Positions 27,510 to 36,387 are shown, counted from the stretch's first letter. The stretch is DNA of 64,000 bases from Acidobacteriota bacterium (GCA_021325515.1 JAJPHC010000014.1:1-64000), one strand, 5' to 3'. Translations and numbers: made by a program. Notes: a model not told the origin generated them from the sequence alone.

Positions 27510-28337
27510 CTACGACATCATCTTCCGATATTTCGGATCGAGTGCGTCGATCAGACCGTCGCCGAGGAAGTTGAGGCCCATGACGGCGAGCATGATTGCG
27601 AGGCCGGGGTAGATCGCCAGGTGATTCGCATGTCCCAGGTAGCGGCGGCCCGCGGTCAGCATGGCGCCCCAGGACGGTGTCGGCGGCTGCACGCCGAGTC
27701 CGAGAAACGAAAGCGCCGCTTCGGCGAGGATCGCGCCGGCGAGGCCGAGCGTCGCCATCACGATCACCGGATTGATCACGTTCGGCAGCACGTGCAGGAT
27801 GATCACGCGCGGAGACCGTGCGCCGAGTGCCTTTGCCGCCGTGACGAACTCCATCTCGCGCACCTTCAGCACCTGCCCTCGCACCAGCCGCGCGTAGCCG
27901 ACCCAGCCGATGGTGGCGAGCGCGAGCACGACGTTGTTGAGGCTCGGGCCCAGCACGGCGACGAGCGCGATCGCCAGCAGGATGCCGGGAAATGCGAGCA
28001 GGATGTCGGTGATCCGCATGACGATCGTATCGACCGCGCCGCCGAAGTAACCGGCCATGGCGCCGAGCGCGATGCCGATCACCGACGCGAGGATGACCAC
28101 GCTGAAGCCGACGCGCAGCGATACTCGCGCGCCGAAGAGGATTCTTGAGAGCACATCGCGTCCGAGATCGTCGAGGCCGAGAAGATGTTCGCGCGAGGGA
28201 GGCTCGAGGCGGCGAAAGGTGTCCTGCGCGTTCGGGTCGAATGGCGCGAGCAGCGGCGCCGCGAGCGCGGTCACGATCAGCACGATCGTCAGCAGCGCTC
28301 CCGACGTGAAGGCGAAGTTGCGGAGAAGGCGCTTCAT
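27510..28337 (-). CDS. Dpp/Opp-type ABC transporter permease (DppC-like)
   Basis: A 275-residue inner-membrane permease of the peptide/nickel uptake class. It has an N-terminal helix (FTSGALLTIVLIVTALAAPL), the ADP-type permease loop around TAAKALGARSPRVIILHVLPN, and GVQPPTPSWGAML near the end, as in DppC/OppC. The start is ATG 28337, which overlaps the DppB stop (ATGA). No ATPase or extracytoplasmic solute-binding gene of this class is present in the visible neighbourhood, so these may be encoded elsewhere. Confidence 0.92.
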   Translation of the reverse strand: MKRLLRNFAFTSGALLTIVLIVTALAAPLLAPFDPNAQDTFRRLEPPSREHLLGLDDLGRDVLSRILFGARVSLRVGFSVVILASVIGIALGAMAGYFGGAVDTIVMRITDILLAFPGILLAIALVAVLGPSLNNVVLALATIGWVGYARLVRGQVLKVREMEFVTAAKALGARSPRVIILHVLPNVINPVIVMATLGLAGAILAEAALSFLGLGVQPPTPSWGAMLTAGRRYLGHANHLAIYPGLAIMLAVMGLNFLGDGLIDALDPKYRKMMS

Positions 28338-29257
28338 TCGAGCTTGATCCGCGGATCGACGACGCCGTACAGCAGATCCGATGCGAAGTTCACGAAGATG
28401 TAAGTCAGCGCGATCACGAGTATCGATGCCTGCACCTGCGGATAGTCGCGCGTGTTGATGGACTGAATCAGCAGGCGGCCGAGTCCCGGCCAGGAGAAGA
28501 TCTGCTCGGTGATGATCGCGCCCGTCAGCAGCGATCCGAATTGCAGCGCGATGATCGTGATGACCGGAATCAGCGCGTTCTTCAGCGCATGGCGGAAGAT
28601 CGCCTTCGCGCGCGTGACTCCTTTCGCGATCGCCGTCGTCACATACAACTGATTCAGCTCTTCGGCCAGCGACACGCGGATCATGCGGGTGAGGATGGCG
28701 GCCAGCGCGAGGCCCATCGTCAGCGACGGCAGGACGAGCGAGCGCAGACCTTCTTCCCGTCCCGAGACCGGAAACCACTCGTGATTGATCGCGAAGGCGA
28801 TGATGAGCAGCGGTCCGAACCAGAAGCTCGGCATCGACACGCCGATGAGCGCGAAGAAGCGCGCCACGTTGTCGATCCAGGAGTTGCGGTAGATCGCGGA
28901 GATGATGCCGAGCGGAAATGCGACGAGCAGCGCGACGAACATCGCGCCCAGCGCCAGCTCGATCGTCGCCGGATACCGCTCGGCGATCGCCTGCACTACC
29001 GGATCGCCGGTGTGAAACGAGCGGCCGAGATCGCCGTGCGCAATGTTCTTCAGGTACGTCACGTACTGCGTCAGCAGCGGCTGATCGAGTCCGAGCGACT
29101 TCCGGACGTTCTCGATGTCCTCCGGCCGCGCTCCCTCGCCCGCGATCTGCGCGGCGGGATCTCCCGGGATCAGATGAATCAGGGAGAAGACGAGCGTCAG
29201 GATCCCGAAGGTAATCGGAATCATCTGCAGCAGGCGGCGGATGATGTACTGCGTCAT
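28334..29257 (-). CDS. Dpp/Opp-type ABC transporter permease (DppB-like)
   Basis: A 307-residue permease starting MTQYIIRRLLQMIPITFGIL, a standard DppB N-terminus. The GDLGRSF motif of the periplasmic loop and the cytoplasmic EAA-type loop (TAIAKGVTRAKAIFRHALKN) are clear. It is the first gene of the dppB-dppC-btuF-like operon and overlaps dppC by four bases. It should import peptides, nickel or similar solutes with a binding protein that is not visible here. A palindromic repeat pair lies immediately upstream. Confidence 0.92.
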   Translation of the reverse strand: MTQYIIRRLLQMIPITFGILTLVFSLIHLIPGDPAAQIAGEGARPEDIENVRKSLGLDQPLLTQYVTYLKNIAHGDLGRSFHTGDPVVQAIAERYPATIELALGAMFVALLVAFPLGIISAIYRNSWIDNVARFFALIGVSMPSFWFGPLLIIAFAINHEWFPVSGREEGLRSLVLPSLTMGLALAAILTRMIRVSLAEELNQLYVTTAIAKGVTRAKAIFRHALKNALIPVITIIALQFGSLLTGAIITEQIFSWPGLGRLLIQSINTRDYPQVQASILVIALTYIFVNFASDLLYGVVDPRIKLE

Positions 29258-29265
29258 TTGCGAAC

Positions 29266-29350
29266 GAACTCTGAGCGCAGCGAAGAGTCAACCGGAGCGG
29301 AGCGAGTGTCGTGCCATATGCGCTGATCCTTCGCTCCGCTCAGGATGAGG
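29266..29350. repeat. Second inverted pair of CTGAGCGnAGCGAAG elements
   Basis: CTCTGAGCGCAGCGAAGAG followed by TCAAC (about 29269-29292) faces GATCCTTCGCTCCGCTCAGG (29325-29344) followed by ATGA. It lies between dppB and tldE (both minus strand). The right element provides the tldE stop codon: tldE ends GTG TCC TCA TCC TGA. Related copies are at 8973-9088 and 4901-4931. Confidence 0.65.
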
Positions 29351-30695
29351 ACACTCCCGTGATGTTCCATCCCTTTACTTTGACCGTCGGCGCGATCGTT
29401 CCGCCGAACATGTTGAACCACGTCGCGACGCGGCGGCGCTCCTTCGTCAGCCCTTCGATGTTCGACATCGCTTCGACGATCGATTGCGTCCAGCGGAGAT
29501 TCGGGAGGCGGGCGGCGACTTCGCCGTCGCGGATCAGGAACGTGCCGTCGCGAGTCGTACCGGTCATCAGCGCCGTCCTCGGCTCGAGGAGTCCGTTCAC
29601 GTAGTTGAAACGCGTCACCCAGATGCCGAGCTTCGTCGAGCGGATGAGCTCTTCGCGCGTGGCGTTGCCGCCGGCCACGTCGATGTGAAACGCGCTGCCA
29701 TGCTCGGGCGATCCGAGGTGCCATGCGTTCGCAGTGGGCTGGAGGTGAAGGCGATCGGCCCACGCCTTGTCGACGACGGGTCCCCGCACGATGCCGTTCT
29801 CGATCAGTGGCGTGCGCCGTTTCGGCAGACCTTCGAGATCGAACGGGAAGGGGAGGAACTCGGGATCGAGTGCGTCATCGGCGATGGTGACGTTCTCGCC
29901 GGCCATTCGCTTGCCGATGTTGCCGACGAAGAATGACGAGCCGTCTTCGTAAGCCTGGCCGGTGAACGAGATCATGTTCATCCATTCGAACACCTCGGCG
30001 AGTGCGGGAGGCTCGAGGATGACGTCGAAGGTGCCCGGCGCGATCTCTTCGTGCGATCCAAGGGCGAGGGTCGCCTTGAAGGTCGCTTCTTCGCCGAGGG
30101 AGAGGATGTCGACTTCGCGGGCGCGGCGGGCGCAGCGCGTGGCGTAGCCCGACGAGTGATCGCGCAGCGCGATGACGGTCGCGTCGGAGAACGTCATCTC
30201 CGCGAAGCGGCGCACGCCGTGCGAGTTGGCAGTCGCGACGGAAGCGGCGCATGTGAGCCATGAGCCGGCGAACTGTACGCCGGCCTCGCGCCCGCGCTCG
30301 AACATCACCTTGAGCTCGTGCGCCTTCGCCATCGGCGAGAGCGCGGCGGTGTCGGAATCGAACGTCGAGAGCTGCGGGACCGGCTCGTTCTCTTTGTAAA
30401 GGCCGGAGAAATTCTGCAGTGGATCCGCGTGCCGCGCCGCTTCGCGCGCGAGCTCGGCCGTGCGCGCCAGCTCGGCGTCATCGAACGAACTGGTCGACGC
30501 GATTCCCATCGAGCCGTTCACGATGACGCGCAGCGTGAGGCCCGCGCTGATCTCCGACATGTTCTGGTGGAGGTTCGAGTTCGCGAAGCGGCTGATGTTC
30601 TGGTCGACGGAGATGAGCACCGCGTCGGCCTCGCCGGCGTTCGCGGCAGCGAGGGCACGGGAGAGGATGTCGTGCGATTGTTCCTGGCTAAGCAT
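29340..30695 (-). CDS. tldE: TldE/PmbA-type metalloprotease subunit
   Basis: A 451-residue partner of TldD. TldD/TldE form a heterodimeric protease that degrades unfolded peptides and matures microcin B17 and CcdA in E. coli. TldE lacks the metal motif itself. The fold is recognised from GLTLRVIVNGSMGIASTSSF, FDVILEPPALAEVFEWM and the C-terminal GLLEPRTALMTGTTRDGTFL region. It follows tldD by 23 bp on the same strand. The last codons fall inside a palindromic repeat, which provides the stop. Length is normal for the family. Confidence 0.92.
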   Translation of the reverse strand: MLSQEQSHDILSRALAAANAGEADAVLISVDQNISRFANSNLHQNMSEISAGLTLRVIVNGSMGIASTSSFDDAELARTAELAREAARHADPLQNFSGLYKENEPVPQLSTFDSDTAALSPMAKAHELKVMFERGREAGVQFAGSWLTCAASVATANSHGVRRFAEMTFSDATVIALRDHSSGYATRCARRAREVDILSLGEEATFKATLALGSHEEIAPGTFDVILEPPALAEVFEWMNMISFTGQAYEDGSSFFVGNIGKRMAGENVTIADDALDPEFLPFPFDLEGLPKRRTPLIENGIVRGPVVDKAWADRLHLQPTANAWHLGSPEHGSAFHIDVAGGNATREELIRSTKLGIWVTRFNYVNGLLEPRTALMTGTTRDGTFLIRDGEVAARLPNLRWTQSIVEAMSNIEGLTKERRRVATWFNMFGGTIAPTVKVKGWNITGVSSS

Positions 30696-30718
30696 CCGTC
30701 AGCCCTCTGCCTTCATGA

Positions 30719-32161
30719 TCACGCCATCTCCACGTTGCGGAATCGTGCCGCGGGTGCGCCGTGCGCGACGCGCATCGTCTGCAGAGGATCGCCCTTCCCG
30801 CAGTTCGGCAGTCCCCAGATCTGCCAGCTTGCACGGTCACCGACTGCATCGCAGGAGCGCCAGAACTCCGGAGTGATTCCGGTGTAGAGCGGATTGCGCA
30901 GCAGGCGTCCCAGCTTTCCGTTCTCGATCTCGTAGGCCACCTCGCATCCGAACTGGAAGTTGAGACGCACATCGTCGATCGACCACGACTTGTTCGTGTC
31001 GACATAGATGCCTCGCTTCGTGTCGGCGATGATGTCGGCGAGCGGCGTCGTGCCCGGCTCGAGATTGATGTTCGTCATCCGGATGATCGGAATGCGCGCC
31101 GCGCTCTCCGCCCGCACGGTTCCGTTCGAGCTGCGGCCGATCGCCGGCGCGGTGTCGCGGCCTGTTAGATAGCCGGTGAAGATGCCGTTCTCGATGAGAT
31201 GGAAACGCTGCGCCGGTACTCCGTCGTCGTCGAATCCGAACGAGCCGATGGAGCCGGGGATCGTCGCGTCGGCGACGATGTTGACGAGCGGGGAGCCGTA
31301 GCGGAACGTGCCGAGCATGTCCGGCTGCATGAACGAGCCGCCGGCGAGCGAGATCTCGAGTCCCATCGCGCGATCGAGCTCCGTCGGATGGCCGCACGAC
31401 TCGTGCACCTGCAGTGCGAGCTGCGAGGAGCCGACGATCAGGTCGAATCGTCCGGCCGGCGCCTTCGGTGCGGTGAGCAGCGCAATGGCTTCGTCGCGGA
31501 TCTGCCGCGCTTTCTTCGCAAGGTCGAGCTCTTCGATGAACTCCCAGCCGGCAGCCTGATAGTCGCCGCCGAATGGATTGGGATACGTGCGCCGCTGAAA
31601 CTCGCCGTTCTCCAGAGCGGCCGCTTCGATGCCGCCTCCCATTTCCGTCGTCGTCTGCTCGATGAAACTGCCCGCCGTCGACGCGAAGATCTTTTCCTGG
31701 CGGTAGCAGGAGACCTCGCCGCTGACCTGATGAATGCGATGGTCGCCGCGCATCGGTTCCGTTGCGGCGAGCAGATGCTCGATCTTCTTCTGCAGCGGAA
31801 TCGACCAGGGATCGATGCGATAGGAGGAGGCCCACTTCGCGACATGCGGGTCGACGTCGCTGAGAACGACCTCGGCGGTCGAGGCCATGTTGCTGGCCGC
31901 GGCGACTTCGAGCGCGCGCTGTGCGGTCTGCAGGATCGCTTCCTCGCTGACGTGCGAGGTTGCGGCGAAACCCCAGCCGTTGCCGGCGAGCACGCGCACG
32001 CCGATCGCGCGGTCGACGGTCGCGGTCAGCGCATCGACCTCACCGTTGCGCACCCGCACGTGCTGCTGATGCGTCGCGGTCCAGCGGATGTCGGCGTAAC
32101 GGAGTGACGGATTGCGAAGGGATCGCAGCGCATGCTCGAACTGCTCGCGCGTCGGAGTCAT
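30719..32161 (-). CDS. tldD: TldD-type zinc metalloprotease subunit
   Basis: The catalytic half of the TldD/TldE protease, 480 residues. The metal-binding motif is HESCGH (His253, Glu254, His258) in QVHESCGHPTELDRAMG, the HExxxH pattern of the family. A third ligand is expected in the C-terminal half. The start is ATG 32161 (MTPTREQFEHALR), divergent from pth by 40 bp. An in-frame extension into the pth sequence is only an artefact of the opposite strand. It is followed by tldE and acts in the cytoplasm on unfolded peptides. Confidence 0.93.
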   Translation of the reverse strand: MTPTREQFEHALRSLRNPSLRYADIRWTATHQQHVRVRNGEVDALTATVDRAIGVRVLAGNGWGFAATSHVSEEAILQTAQRALEVAAASNMASTAEVVLSDVDPHVAKWASSYRIDPWSIPLQKKIEHLLAATEPMRGDHRIHQVSGEVSCYRQEKIFASTAGSFIEQTTTEMGGGIEAAALENGEFQRRTYPNPFGGDYQAAGWEFIEELDLAKKARQIRDEAIALLTAPKAPAGRFDLIVGSSQLALQVHESCGHPTELDRAMGLEISLAGGSFMQPDMLGTFRYGSPLVNIVADATIPGSIGSFGFDDDGVPAQRFHLIENGIFTGYLTGRDTAPAIGRSSNGTVRAESAARIPIIRMTNINLEPGTTPLADIIADTKRGIYVDTNKSWSIDDVRLNFQFGCEVAYEIENGKLGRLLRNPLYTGITPEFWRSCDAVGDRASWQIWGLPNCGKGDPLQTMRVAHGAPAARFRNVEMA

Positions 32162-32201
32162 TCGGCGGGATTGTATCGTCACGTAGTACCCTTCGCCCCC
32201 G

Positions 32202-32774
32202 ATGAAACTCATCGTCGGCCTCGGCAATCCGGGAGAGGGATATGCGCAGACCCGCCACAACGCGGGGTGGATGGTTCTCGACGCGTTTGCCAGGAAGTTC
32301 CGCATCGGCATCGACAGGCATGAGAAGGAGTCGATGACGGGCGAGGGACGCGTGGCGGGCGGCACGGTGAAGGTCGCCAAGCCGCTGACGTACATGAATC
32401 TCTCCGGCAACGCGGTGAAGCTCCTCGTCAACGCTTATCTCGATACGACCGAAGACCTGATGGTCGTCTTCGATGAGATCGATCTGCCGCTGGGGAAGCT
32501 GCGCATCAAGCCGAGCGGCTCGGCGGGGACGCACAACGGCATGCGGTCCATCGTCGAGTCATTGGGAACCGAGCGCTTCCCGCGGCTGCGCGTCGGCGTA
32601 CGCGGCGAGACGCATCAGGAGTATCGCCTGCGCGATTACGTGCTCGACGAGTTCGCGCCGGAAGAGAAGCCGCTGCTCGAGCAGACGATCGATCGCGCGG
32701 TCGACGCGCTGGTGCTGTTCGCGCGTGGCGACCTCAAGCGCGCAATGAACGAGTTCAATCGCGATCCAACGTAA
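32202..32774 (+). CDS. pth: Peptidyl-tRNA hydrolase
   Basis: A 190-residue enzyme that recycles peptidyl-tRNA released from stalled ribosomes. Family motifs are complete: LIVGLGNPGEGYAQTRHNAG with the catalytic His, KPLTYMNLSGNAV, VVFDEIDLPLG, and GSAGTHNGMRSI (usually GGHNG). The Thr in GTHNG is a common variant. ATG 32202 is chosen. The stop TAA is followed after two bases by the first unit of a 68-bp repeat array, so the gene's 3' end lies at the array boundary. Confidence 0.95.
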   Translation: MKLIVGLGNPGEGYAQTRHNAGWMVLDAFARKFRIGIDRHEKESMTGEGRVAGGTVKVAKPLTYMNLSGNAVKLLVNAYLDTTEDLMVVFDEIDLPLGKLRIKPSGSAGTHNGMRSIVESLGTERFPRLRVGVRGETHQEYRLRDYVLDEFAPEEKPLLEQTIDRAVDALVLFARGDLKRAMNEFNRDPT

Positions 32775-32776
32775 GA

Positions 32777-33077
32777 GGAGCGCGGAGGTCCCCGTCCGCG
32801 AGCTGTGGGCCGAAATGTGCGGACGAGGCGTCCGCACTCCACGTGGAGCGCGGACGTCCTCGTCCGCGAGCTGTGGGTCGAGATGTGCGGACGAGACGTC
32901 CGCACTCCAAGTGGAGCGCGGAGGTCCCCGTCCGCGAGCTGTGGGCCGAGATGTGCGGACGAGGCGTCCGCACCCCACGTGGAGCGCGGACGCCCTCGTC
33001 CGCGAGCTGTGGGCCGAAATGTGCGGACGAGGCGTCCGCACTCCAAGTGGGGCGCGGACGTCCTCGTCCGCGAGCTG
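32777..33077. repeat. Array of 68-bp palindromic units downstream of pth
   Basis: Four adjacent units of exactly 68 bp (32777-32844, 32845-32912, 32913-32980, 32981-33048) and a partial fifth to about 33077. Each unit has two palindromes: one around GCGGACGTCCTCGTCCGCG and one around TGCGGACGAGGCGTCCGCA, separated by AGCTGTGGGCCGAAA-like spacer. Units differ mainly by paired changes within the stems. This fills the space between pth and the ChlI-like gene (32775-33175). The remaining 100 bp before that gene are not recognised as coding. The repeat recurs, in the other orientation and with the same period, at 47972-48083. Confidence 0.92.
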
Positions 33078-33175
33078 CTGCCGTCGAGGCAGCAGTGCCC
33101 TGTGGGTCGAGCTGTGCGTCGACCGTGCGTCACTCGTGATACCAGCAAACCCCTGTGTCAGAATGCCCGCAGACC

Positions 33176-34771
33176 ATGAACATTCATACCCTCGGTGAGT
33201 TGCGCGGCTCCGGTTATCGCCTTCGTTCGGTCAAAGATGAGATGCGTGAGAACCTGCTGGCGAAAATCGCGGCAGGGGAGAACACCTTTCCCGGCATTCA
33301 TGGATACGAACGAACCGTCATCCCGGCGATTCACAACGCCATCCTCTCGAAGCACGACATCATCCTCCTCGGTCTCCGCGGGCAGGCGAAGACGCGGATC
33401 CTCCGCTCGCTGACGATGCTGCTCGACGAGCGCATTCCGGTGATCGAAGGATGCGAGATCAACGACTCGCCGCTCGCTCCCATGTGCAAGCACTGCCGCA
33501 GACTCGCGGCGGAGAAGGGGGAAGACCTCCCCGTCGCGTGGATGCAGCGCGATGAGCGCTATCGCGAGAAGCTGGCGACGCCGGACGTCACGGTCGCCGA
33601 TCTCGTCGGCGACATCGATCCGATCAAGGCTGCGAATCAGCGGCTCACGTATGCGGACGAAGAGGTCATTCACTACGGGATCATTCCGCGGACGAACCGC
33701 GGCATCTTCGCGATCAACGAAGTCCCCGATCTCGCGCCGCGTATTCAGGTCGCGCTGCTGAACATCCTCGAGGAGCGCGATCTGCAGATCCGCGGATTTC
33801 CGGTGCGCATCCCGATGGACATCGTGCTCGTCTTCAGTGCGAACCCCGAGGACTACACGAGCCGCGGCAACATCATCACGCCGCTCAAGGACCGCATCGA
33901 CTCGCAGATCCTGACGCACTATCCGCAGGACATCGCGACGGCGAGGCGGATCACGGAGCAGGAGGCGTGGCTCGATCGCCCCGAGCAGGCGAAGATCGAG
34001 ATCCCCGAGTACGTGAGGGAGCTGATCGAGAACATCGCGTTCGTTGCCCGTGGCTCGGAGCTCGTCGATCAATCGTCGGGCGTTTCCGCGCGGCTCACCA
34101 TCTCGGCGATGGAACTGCTGCACTCGAACATGGAGCGCCGGGCGGCGCGTAACGGCGACAAGCGTGTCTTTCCGCGCCTCTCGGATCTGGCGATGCTGCT
34201 TCCGGCGATCACCGGAAAAGTCGAGATGGTGTACGAAGGGGAGCAGCAGGGAGCGGAGGTCGTCGCGCGCAAGCTCGTCGGCGAGGCGGTTGCGAAGCTC
34301 TATGCGACGAAGTTGCCGCCCGTCGAGCGCGCCGGTGCGGGCGCCGGCTCCGCGCGGGCCAATGAGCGCGAACGCCGCGGATACGGCGAGATCGATCAGG
34401 ATGACTTCGACACCGCGTTCCAGATCCGCGGCAAGAAACAGAAGGCGCAGCCCCCGCGCGAGGAAGAGCGCGCCGCTCCGAAGGAGCCGGCGTACGAGAC
34501 GATTCTCGCGTGGTTCGCATCCGGCAACCGTGTGACCGTTTCCGACGAACAGCCGTTCCAGGAATACTTCGCCGAGTTGAACCGTGTGCCGAAGTTGGCG
34601 GAGACTGCACAGAAATACGTGCAGCCGACGAGCGAGTTCGAGCTCGCGTTCTGGATGGAGATGATCCTCGAGGCCCTGCATCAGTCGCTGCGGCTGGCGC
34701 GCGAAGACCTCGACTCGACGATCACGTTCCACGAGCTGATGAAGTTCAATGTCCTGCGAACAGTGAGATGA
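33176..34771 (+). CDS. ChlI/MoxR-like AAA+ ATPase
   Basis: A 531-residue ATPase of the magnesium chelatase I-like family. The P-loop is GLRGQAKT (66-73), with Ala before Lys instead of Gly. The Walker B region reads GIFAINEVPDL (177-187), with Asn in place of the usual Asp before Glu; both may be subfamily traits. A zinc-knuckle-like CKHC (104-107) lies between them. The C-terminal third (after about 400) is basic and then helical. The gene is followed at 31 bp by an RHH-TPR gene and then a VWA gene, the arrangement of MoxR-VWA chaperone systems. No tetrapyrrole genes are nearby, so chelation is not proposed. Confidence 0.88.
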   Translation: MNIHTLGELRGSGYRLRSVKDEMRENLLAKIAAGENTFPGIHGYERTVIPAIHNAILSKHDIILLGLRGQAKTRILRSLTMLLDERIPVIEGCEINDSPLAPMCKHCRRLAAEKGEDLPVAWMQRDERYREKLATPDVTVADLVGDIDPIKAANQRLTYADEEVIHYGIIPRTNRGIFAINEVPDLAPRIQVALLNILEERDLQIRGFPVRIPMDIVLVFSANPEDYTSRGNIITPLKDRIDSQILTHYPQDIATARRITEQEAWLDRPEQAKIEIPEYVRELIENIAFVARGSELVDQSSGVSARLTISAMELLHSNMERRAARNGDKRVFPRLSDLAMLLPAITGKVEMVYEGEQQGAEVVARKLVGEAVAKLYATKLPPVERAGAGAGSARANERERRGYGEIDQDDFDTAFQIRGKKQKAQPPREEERAAPKEPAYETILAWFASGNRVTVSDEQPFQEYFAELNRVPKLAETAQKYVQPTSEFELAFWMEMILEALHQSLRLAREDLDSTITFHELMKFNVLRTVR

Positions 34772-34802
34772 TTCACGCAGCAGACAGCAGGCGAGGCGTG
34801 CG

Positions 34803-35237
34803 ATGGTGAAGATCACTGCTGAACTTACCCCGGAGCTTTCCCGCTCCATCGAGCGGATCATCCGCGATGGATGGTTCCCCGATCAGGAGACGATCGTCCG
34901 TGAGGCGCTCGAGCAGTTCGTCGACGGGAAGTCGTTTCTCGGCGACTCCCCGCGCATGCTCCACCGGTTCGCCGCGGATGCGCTGAACGAATCGAAGCCG
35001 GAAGTCGCTCTGAAATTCGCCAACCGCGCCGTGTCGCTCCTCGGCGGACAGCACATCACCGACTTCACGCTCTACCAGTCCATCATCGAGCTTCGCGTGC
35101 AGATCTTTCTCGTTCTCGGCCGCGACGAGGATGCGCTGGCGTCGCTGGAGGAAGCACGCGAAGTGCTGCCCAACAATCCGTCGATCGCGAAATGGATCGA
35201 GAAGCTGAAACGGAGAAAGCCGCGCGGCGAGGCCTGA
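34803..35237 (+). CDS. Ribbon-helix-helix protein with C-terminal TPR-like domain
   Basis: A 144-residue protein. Residues ~1-45 (MVKITAELTPELSRSIERII, QETIVREALEQFV) resemble a ribbon-helix-helix or antitoxin-type DNA-binding domain. Residues ~55-140 form TPR-like helix pairs (PEVALKFANRAVSLL, ALASLEEAREVLP). It lies 31 bp after the ChlI-like gene and 7 bp before the VWA gene, so it belongs to that operon and might regulate it or act as an adaptor between the two. No toxin gene is adjacent. I do not recognise a named family for the fusion. Confidence 0.75.
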   Translation: MVKITAELTPELSRSIERIIRDGWFPDQETIVREALEQFVDGKSFLGDSPRMLHRFAADALNESKPEVALKFANRAVSLLGGQHITDFTLYQSIIELRVQIFLVLGRDEDALASLEEAREVLPNNPSIAKWIEKLKRRKPRGEA

Positions 35238-35244
35238 TCATCCC

Positions 35245-36339
35245 ATGCGCCACCGGTACTCCCATCTCGATCCCGATCTGATTCAACGGCTGCTCGCTGA
35301 GATGGGGCTGCGGCGTCTCTTCAATCAGCTGCTGCTGCAGAGCGGCGGCGACGTCGAGGAGGCGATGCGCTGGATGCGCATGCTGCAGCAGCGCGGCTTC
35401 ATCGACGAGAATGTCGATCTCGATGCGTTCTTCGCGCAGCTCACCGATGAGAACCTGATCGGGCAGGATGCGAATGGCAATCTGACTCTCTCCGCGGGCG
35501 GCGAACGGCAGATCCGCCGCGATGCGCTCGACGAGATCTTCGGCGGTTTGAAGAAGTCGATGAGCGGCTATCACTCCGTGGCGAATGCCGGGCAGGGCAC
35601 GGAGCGGCTGACGGAGACGCGGCCCTATCACTTCGGCGACGATCCGATGTCGATCGACTCGATCCGATCCCTGCAGAACGCGATGAAGCACAACGATCCC
35701 GCCGGTGCGATCGCGATCACGGAAGAGGATCTCGAGGTGTTCGAGACGGAGCACAACTCGAGTTGCGCGACGGTGGTGATGATCGACATCTCGCATTCGA
35801 TGATCCTCTACGGCGAGGATTGAATCACGCCGGCGAAGAAGGTCGCGCTCGCGCTGACGGAGCTCATCATGACGAAGTATCCGAAGGACACGATCGATGT
35901 CGTGTTGTTCGGCGATGAGGCCACAGAGGTGCCGATCAGCGAGATCCCGTACGTGAAGGTGGGGCCGTTTCACACGAATACGAAAGCGGGACTCGAGCTC
36001 GCGCAGCGCATTCTGCGCAGGCGCAAGCACAACAACAAACAGATCTTCATGATCACCGACGGGAAGCCTTCCGCGCTCTTCGAGAACGGCCATCTCTACA
36101 CGAACTCCTTCGGTCTCGATATGAAGATCGTGAACCGCACGCTCGAAGAAGCCGATCGCTGCCGCCGCGCAGGCATCCCGATCACGACGTTCATGCTGGC
36201 GACGGATCCGATGCTGGTGAATTTCGTGGAGCAACTGGGCCAGATCAATCGCGGCCGCGCCTTCTACGCCTCCCCCGACCGCCTCGGCGAATACATCCTC
36301 GCGGACTACATCCGCAACCGCCGCAAGTTCGTCCATTAG
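35245..36339 (+). pseudogene. VWA-domain protein interrupted by an in-frame TGA
   Basis: The reading frame would encode a 364-residue protein but has a single TGA at codon 193 (35821-35823). The N-terminal half is helical. The VWA domain begins before the stop with the MIDAS motif DISHS (181-185) and continues in the same frame after it: PAKKVALALTELIMTKYPKD, VLFGDEATEVP, and FMITDGKPS with the later metal-site residues. The break falls inside the domain, right after ILYGED. A CGA arginine changed to TGA by one transition would explain it. Sequencing error, real inactivation or read-through all remain possible. It would pair with the ChlI-like ATPase upstream. Its TAG stop overlaps a REP element. 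Confidence 0.85.
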
Positions 36340-36387
36340 GAGCGCGGGCGTCTCGCCCGCAGTCATCGGGCGTCCCGCCCGATGACT
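36338..36387 (+). repeat. Left REP element of the RAYT locus
   Basis: A 50-bp element with two palindromes, GCGGGCGTCTCGCCCGC and TCATCGGGCG-TCCCGCCCGATGA. It is the inverted counterpart of 37024-37073: 45 of 50 positions match. Several of the differences are paired and keep the stems intact. The VWA stop codon TAG shares its first bases. Confidence 0.85.

Noticed and set aside
32777-33077. 68-bp units read as a CRISPR array with alternating palindromes
   Set aside because: The sequence between palindromes is conserved, not variable, and the same unit occurs in other places; it is a REP/BIME array.
35821-35823. Selenocysteine codon in the VWA gene
   Set aside because: No SECIS-like hairpin just after the TGA was evident, and the residue expected there is arginine, not a redox cysteine.
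33176-36339. Magnesium or cobalt chelatase operon
   Set aside because: There is no large chelatase subunit and no tetrapyrrole gene nearby, and the Walker motifs depart from chelatase subunits.
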